Shown here piece by piece: positions 58,087 through 64,000 of a stretch of DNA of 64,000 nt; position 1 is the first letter of the stretch, and every line of letters begins with the position of its first letter. Under the pieces are notes generated by a model that made no database searches, had not been told where the DNA came from, and saw only the letters and a list, made by a program, of their open reading frames with translations. This stretch comes from Larix kaempferi (lineage: Eukaryota; Streptophyta; Pinopsida; Pinales; Pinaceae), in contig BSBM01000597.1 in assembly GCA_027924585.1 (NCBI GenBank), forward strand, positions 6,152,501 through 6,216,500, given 5' to 3'. Made by a program: the position numbers and the translations under genes.

Positions 58087-59290
58087 TTGTTGAGGCCAAC
58101 ATTGTTATGGTGTGGTTGTGGTCCATAAACATAGATAACAATGGTGTATTATGGCCAAATTATATAAGGTGTGAATCCTAGGCGCAAAAGAAGGCCAAAA
58201 TTCACTATTATGGCGCACTTTTGGGGGATTTTGAAAAACTTGGAGGAGGTAAAAGTCACCTTAGATGTCGAGACAGGAAAAATTTATGAACTCAACATTT
58301 TACGTACTCATCAAAATGAACAATTTTTATTAGATAAATTTTTTCCATAAATGTTTAGTTTGGGAAATAATGGATTTTGGAAAATAAACCAAGTATAGAG
58401 AAGATGCAAAAGTTAAAAGTAGTCAATTCCAGAAAATTATAGAAATTGATTGGAGCGTCAGATCAAAGATATGAAAGTTGTTGAGTAATTATTGTCATGA
58501 ATATTATCAATGCTCGATAGGAAAAAATTCTTATTCTCCCTATATTTTCTTGTACAAGTGGTTGAAGTTTGTCTTTAAAGCTAAATGGACTGGTAGGAAA
58601 AGTGCAGAATTAGGCAAAATTTGACAATTTTGAAAGGCTGTAATTTTTTTCCCAGAAATTAGAAATCTGCATAGTTATAGTCATTGTAAATATAATCCAT
58701 AGGGGAACAAATGTGCACAATCAAAATATAAAGGGTTGATTCATGTATTTCTAAAATTTGATCAAAAAAGTGCTTGTAGCCATAATTTGACAAAAAATGT
58801 TAATATGGATACTTTTTAGAATGCATACAAATTAATTTTATGATATTCTAAGAATGCATTGAAGCTTCCAAGTGTACATATATGAACACTTTTGTAGATG
58901 CAATATCATATCATGGATAGTAAGGGTTAATATTTAGTATAGTGCAATTTGAAATTTTTTGGTCTTGGTCAGGCCAAGAAAACCATCATCATGGATGATG
59001 CACAGAATCCTTATGCAACTAAAACAAATGCCATGGGATAAAATATACATGTTCAGAATGTAGAGACAGAATGAGACCGAATCTAATTTCCAAATAAATC
59101 AAATAATCCCCCTAGATATTGCAAAAACCATGAGAAGCATAAGAGTGGAATTACAAAGTTGTAGAGCAGATAAAGAAAAGTTGATCACAGCTTGAGAAGA
59201 ATAGAACCAACTAAATGCAACATGCTCCAAAGCTTAAAAAAATAATCAAAGGAATATTCACAATGGGAAACATGTATTAAATGAGGAAAA
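58087..59290. other. AT-rich DNA, no gene seen
   Basis: No coding features; possibly the eroded left part of the gypsy element whose gag starts near 59300, but no LTR could be recognised. Confidence 0.45.
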
Positions 59291-59300
59291 TAATGGTAGT

Positions 59301-59932
59301 ATGTCAAGGAGTCATTCTTACAAGAGGTCACATAGATCAAGAAGGGTTTCTCGAGATAGGAACAAGAGGAAGAGGATGAGGCATTCCAACTCTCCTTCTA
59401 ACAGGAACAAGAGGAAGGGGCATTCCCTAAAAAACTCACATGGGGAATTTTGGAAGGCCAAACTTCCCACTTTTGATGGTGAAATAAAATCTAGTAAAGG
59501 AGTTGAGGCTTGGATTCTTTGGATCATGAAGTATTTCCAAGTCCATGAGTACTATGGGAACATGAAGGAAAGGGTGGCTATATTTAATTTGATGGAAGAG
59601 AATTTATATGGTGGGATCACCTTAGACAATTCAAGAATATCAATCAAAGGAATATTTTTTTGGAGTCATTCAAGAAGTACTTCAAGCAAAAGTACATTTC
59701 CGATAAGTACTATGATGAAAAAATTAAAGAGTTCCATGAGTTGAAGTTGGGAAAAATGACCATGGAGGAATATGTCAATACATTATTAGAGATGTTGTGT
59801 TATTTTAAGTATATCAAAGATGATAAGGTGAAAATTCAATGTTTTCTAAGTGTATTACCTAATTCATACAAGGATAGAATTGATTTTGATGAACCTCAAA
59901 ATTTAGATGAAACTATAAGGAATGCGAAGTAA
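59301..59932 (+). pseudogene. Decayed gypsy gag
   Basis: Arg/Ser-rich N-terminus (RSHRSRRVSRDRNKRKRMR), then a gag core: KLPTFDGEIKSSKGVEAW, MKYFQVHEYYGN, then in another frame FKKYFKQKYISDKYYDEK and EFHELKLGKMTMEEYVN. A frame change near 59660 separates the two halves. The frame ends at TAA 59932. Typical of plant Ty3-gypsy gag; no zinc knuckle can be read after it. Confidence 0.75.
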
Positions 59933-60239
59933 TGTTATGATCAAAACAAAAGTAGGCTAGAATTTCATAAGGTATGGAAGGGAAAGAATAAAGAGAATTT
60001 TGACAAAAGAAAGAGGGGATTCAATCCTCCTCATTTATAAATCAACAAAGGTATCTATCACAAGGTGTGAATACTCTAGCTATTATGATGGGAGACAAGC
60101 CAAGAGAGCCACGTCGAGATGGGAGTTCCAAGCATGTTTACAAAATCCAAGAGTCTAAAAATGTCGATGAGGTAGCAAGGACCATCCCTAGAATCTATGT
60201 TGCACTAGAGGACCACCAAGAAAACCATCAATAAGATTT

Positions 60240-61450
60240 GGTTGAGGTTGAAGGTATGATTTCTAATAAATCTATTTCTATTGTAATTGACCCTGGATCT
60301 ACTCACAGTTATATCACTCCTAAAATTGTTGAGATTTGTGCTTTTGAGAAAACAAAGCATAGTAAATCATGGTTGGTCTAACTAGCCACTAGAACCAAGA
60401 GGAAATTTAGTGAATTGGTGGAGAAATTGATGGACTATTCACATGGGAAGATATGATATATTTCCACTTGGTTCTTATGATGTCCTCATTAGAATGGATT
60501 GGTTGAAAGCACATAAAGTTAAATTGGATTGCTACAACACAACTTTGGAATACATAAATGAAGTCTAAGAAAACCCAAGGATAATAAAGGGCATTCCAAA
60601 GGTGGCTTCTATAGATGGATTTTATCCTTGCAACTGGAAAGGTTCTTTAGAAAGGGTTTCCAATTGTATCCATCTCATGTATTGGATAGAGATGAAAATG
60701 AAGTTCCCAAGTTGGAGGACTATCATCTACTGCAAGAATTAAGGGATGTATTTCCCAATGAAGTTCCAGGAATTTATTTGAAAATTGATATTGATTTCAC
60801 AATTGATCTTGTTTCAAGAGCTACAATAGTGTATAAGACACCTTATATAATGAGTACACCATAATTTCTAGAGATGAAAATGCAATTGCAAGAGTTGTTG
60901 AAAAAGAAGTACAGTTGACCAAGTGTGTCTCCATGGGGAGCACCCGTGTTATTTGTGAAAAAGAAAGATGGAATACATAGGATATGTATTGATTATAAGT
61001 AGTTGAATAAAGTTACAGTAAAGAATAAATACCATTTACCTTGAATTGTTGATCTCTCTGATCAAATGAGGGTGGAAAAAGTATTTTCAAAGATTGATTT
61101 GAGGTTCGACTACCATCAAGTCAGAATAAAGGAAGGAGACATCCACAAGATAGCCTTTAGAAAAAGGTATGTACATGATATGAGTTCATGGTGGTACCAT
61201 TAATGCACCAGCTACATTCATGTGTTTCATGAACAATGTTTTCAGTAAGTATATGGAAACATTTGTTCTTGTTTTTTTAGATTACATTCTTATTTATTAC
61301 AAGAATGAAGAGGAGCATGAAGAAAACTTGGAAATGAATTTGAAAGTGATAAGAGAGGATAATTTGTATGAAAAAATAAGAAAATGTGTAATGTACCTTT
61401 ATATTAAAATTCCCAAAGTGCTCAAGTTCACCAAATTTCAACTCTAGGTA
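60240..61450 (+). pseudogene. Decayed gypsy protease and reverse transcriptase
   Basis: Protease: VIDPGSTHSYITPKIV (about 60275). Reverse transcriptase: PKLEDYHLLQELRDVFPNEV, then SPWGAPVLFVKKKDGIHR, ICIDYK, FSKIDLRFDYHQVRIKEGD, and FLDYILIYYKNEEEHEENL, where the second catalytic Asp is Tyr. Frames change several times and many stops occur. It ends after about 61440 within reverse transcriptase; no RNase H, integrase or LTR is found, so both ends are lost. Confidence 0.75.
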
Positions 61451-63000
61451 TATGGATACAACTGATTCCAAACTCCTACAATTACTTTCAAACTTGGTGA
61501 GAAAGGTCATGAGGGGTGATGGGACACATTAACACATCTATCAGGCATATAATCAACTGATATACCCAACCATGGTCTACAATTTGAAAGGGAAGAAGTT
61601 TCAGGACTAGACTAGTCAATTTGGGAAGTGGTAATCCCCCCCTAGGTCTTGGAACAAATCTCTTCCAAAAACTGTACAACCGCCACTAATGGTTGGTATG
61701 AGACTTGGATCTGTTATAATACATTAATTAAATTATATTTGCATCATTATGTGTGGTTTTTTGGTCTAATAGGTATCCAATAGAACTCGGGAACTTTACT
61801 AGTAATTTCAAGGCTCAAACCCCCAATGGTAGACGGCTCTAAATAGATCCAAATGCTCTCAAATCGTACCCATAGGTGTATGAATGATGTTAATACATAA
61901 AAATTATTTTTATATGTTTATTTTAACCATCAAATGACTTATGCAACTCACTTTGGAAATCTGATCAATGTATGGAGTTTTACTAGTAAATTGTGGTTCA
62001 AATCCCCTAAGGCTAGATGGTGAAAATGACTTTCCAAATGCACTCAATCCAACTCAAATTTCTGAATGGAATAAGGGGACATATAAATTACATAAAAATG
62101 AACTCATATGCATCACCATTCAACTTTTAATGTCTTCTATAACTCCCTTCAATCAGATGCAAGAAGAATAGTTTCGACCTTGGGGGAAATAACATTAAAT
62201 CTTCTTCAAATGAAATAAAACTAAGCAAGATGGCTCCAAATGCTTAAGTGCTGAACATGAAACTTGTAATTCTCATAAATGGTATTCCATACATCATAAA
62301 TATATCAGATAAACATTCTTCCATTCGAAATCATCATCAATACATTGGCATACATCAATCTAGTGGGGTAATGGTCACCGTTTGCTCAATAATCATCAAT
62401 TTTACATACAACCACTTGATACTTCGACCTGAAAATTTATGGAGATGAATAAAAGAGTATTTAATTCATATTATAAAATAAATTTGGCATTAGAATCTCC
62501 CCAAAAAAGTACAATATCTCACCAAAAACGCCCTCCCTCAAGGATCAAGAATATGCAATGAAAACTGGAAATGGTTGAAGGAATGAGCTGCAATAGAAGA
62601 AACCATGATATGCCCTGTAGCTTACACCTACAACAAATGAATTCATTAAAGCTCCAAATGAAAGGTCTGAATGGCCTTTCCAATTACCAACTTGGATGGG
62701 AATCTTTCACCCTCGAAATTTGCTAAGGCAAGAAACTAGTCATCCACTAGCTCTCCCTCTTCACAAATGCAATTGCAAATTCTAAAAATGATCAAAATAT
62801 GGTTTCATTATTTGTTATTGACATTTATAAAGTTTCCAAGCTCTCTATGGGTCGAATTCCTTCCAAGAGATGCATTTCAACTCAAGTTGGGAAGAGATTC
62901 CAAAGAATGCCACTTGTACAACAATTCCTAGTCTCCCACTTCCACCAAATCACATGTGGAAGCATCTTAGTTTCCCTAACTCCATTGAGATCCCTCTTGG
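61451..63000. other. No gene recognised
   Basis: AT-rich sequence without conserved coding features. Short low-similarity echoes such as AATTTGTGGTTCAAATCCCC / AAGGCTCAAACCCCC (61810 and 61990), each followed by a GATGG or GACGG word, suggest an old duplication of about 180 bp. Confidence 0.4.
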
Positions 63001-63583
63001 AGGCTATTTTTAGCCCTGACATGTAATATGTCAGCCTTCAGGTTTGATTCATGTCATAGGTGTCATAGCATCTTCATCATTGTTGTCATAGAGCTAGGGG
63101 ATCTAGTCCAAGTGTCGCACTAGCTCCAAAATGCCTCTTCCTCTTCCATGGGAGTCACTCTTCCACTCCAATTCGACCTTAATTGATTCATGCCAAGTAT
63201 ATTTACCTTCCAACTCATCATAATACCCTTGGGATTCTTTTGGATTTGAATTGACAAGAGGAGGATGCAATGTGGCATAGAAAATCTAGCTTGTGTGGGT
63301 CCCACTTCCTCCACGTGTCTTCATGATCAAATGCCACTTTGATTTTCTCTTGTATATATTTGTTTAGATGCTTTATTAAATATTTATGCTATTCTAATGT
63401 CCACACATCATTTATTATCCTTCTTATTTCAAATCCCAATGCTTCCACCCCCAACTTAGGCCGAAACTAGTAATTTTCCTCTTTGGCAATTATTTGACCC
63501 TTAGCATCAATTTGACAAACTTTCATGAATATGGCCAATGGGCTTAGGCCATTGTAACCCATTGAAAATTTTGGGACATGACA
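63001..63583 (-). repeat. Probable LTR of a gypsy element (minus), left end unknown
   Basis: On the minus strand an LTR-like start TGTCATGTCCCAAAA begins at 63583, immediately after a purine tract (GGGAAGGGAGGATT, plus-strand 63584-63597). TGTCATG is a common start of plant gypsy LTRs. The inner end of this LTR could not be placed; 63001 is only a rough limit. Confidence 0.45.
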
Positions 63584-64000
63584 AATCCTCCCTTCCCAAT
63601 ATTGCTTGTCCTCAAGCAATTTCAAACATGGGTGTTGAAGAACCTGCTTCCTGTATAATTCTTTGAAGTTGCCACTGAATTGCCCAACCTTGAGTCTTTG
63701 AGATTCCATGAAGATTTTAGAGAGGAACCACCATGCTTGTTGCTACACTACTCTGATTAAAATCACTTTATTAATTGGGGAATCCATCCCCATAATACTT
63801 GTTTCTCAAAAAATTTGAAACCAATGAGACTAAGAATTATCCCAGGGTCCCATTGCTTATATTGCACTCCAACAATTAGGAGTGCTCTCCAACTCATACC
63901 ACCAGTAAGAGAGTTCATGGATTCCATTTTCTTGTATGCATTCTTCCAAACATAACAAGTACAAAATATATATCATCAAAGTACATAACAACATAATGAG
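63584..64000 (-). mobile_element. 3' internal end of a gypsy element, cut by window edge
   Basis: On the minus strand the sequence leading to the purine tract reads QHPCLKLLEDKQYWEGR with a frame continuing upstream. The Leu-x-Glu-Asp-Lys-Gln segment just before the tract resembles the typical end of plant gypsy pol (LEDKxxF/Y). The rest of the element lies beyond 64000. Confidence 0.45.

Noticed and set aside
59301-61450. Gypsy gag and RT pieces as a host domesticated gene
   Set aside because: Many stops and frame changes and a damaged catalytic motif; no sign of a maintained frame.
1-64000. A bacterial-type defence system, CRISPR array or gene cluster
   Set aside because: No operon-like coding density, no spaced short repeats of CRISPR type, and all signals (introns, plant retroelements) are of plant nuclear DNA.

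Overview
The window is nuclear DNA of a land plant with a large, repeat-rich genome. The evidence is stacked Ty1-copia and Ty3-gypsy LTR retrotransposons with plant-type primer sites (initiator-Met tRNA, and one resembling the Asp tRNA site), GT..AG introns, a plant RING-variant exon and AT-rich intergenic DNA. I cannot name the species; a gymnosperm-like genome is only a guess. I found no rRNA, tRNA, CRISPR array or bacterial-type operon. Almost every coding region is a decayed transposon ORF. The one host-type gene candidate is itself damaged.

Layout. 1-2.2 kb: a decayed coiled-coil ORF (minus) and AT-rich DNA. 2205-6622: a 4.4 kb Ty3-gypsy element (minus) with 434-bp LTRs and a perfect GATAA target duplication; its reverse transcriptase is deleted. 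9.4-14.4 kb: a possible divergent gene pair, with an OB-fold-like pseudogene on the minus strand and a multi-exon gene on the plus strand. In the plus-strand gene one exon plus its intron has been tandemly duplicated to four copies. 15.6-29.07 kb: a large inverted structure. Tandem 359-bp repeats lie in plus orientation on the left and minus orientation on the right. A 200-bp inverted repeat sits at the centre, and the loop carries one exon of a RING-variant (MARCH-type) E3 ligase. A 7.3 kb Ty1-copia element (20895-28237) is inserted in the right arm.

31495-55716: a head-to-tail array of seven LTRs and six internal regions of one non-autonomous retrotransposon family, flanked as a whole by one 5-bp duplication (GGAAC). 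Each internal region carries the same ORF of about 409 codons: a copia-gag-like N-terminus followed by an unfamiliar repeat region. A Ty3-gypsy element (36365-45616, two 1371-bp LTRs, GTTAC duplication) is nested in the second internal region. It has five zinc-knuckle-like motifs, a second gag-like domain between protease and reverse transcriptase, and no integrase that I can find. 55993-58086: a 2.1 kb segment bounded by 33-bp terminal inverted repeats. 59.3-61.45 kb: a heavily decayed Ty3-gypsy body. 63583 to the right edge: an LTR boundary and the 3' internal end of another gypsy element (minus).

Relative order of events read from nesting: the 359-bp repeat array predates the copia insertion; the seven-LTR family predates the 9.25 kb gypsy insertion; an older dispersed repeat predates the 4.4 kb gypsy insertion. 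Many premature stops are TAG or TGA where CAG, CGA or TGG is expected, which fits deamination in silenced, methylated DNA.
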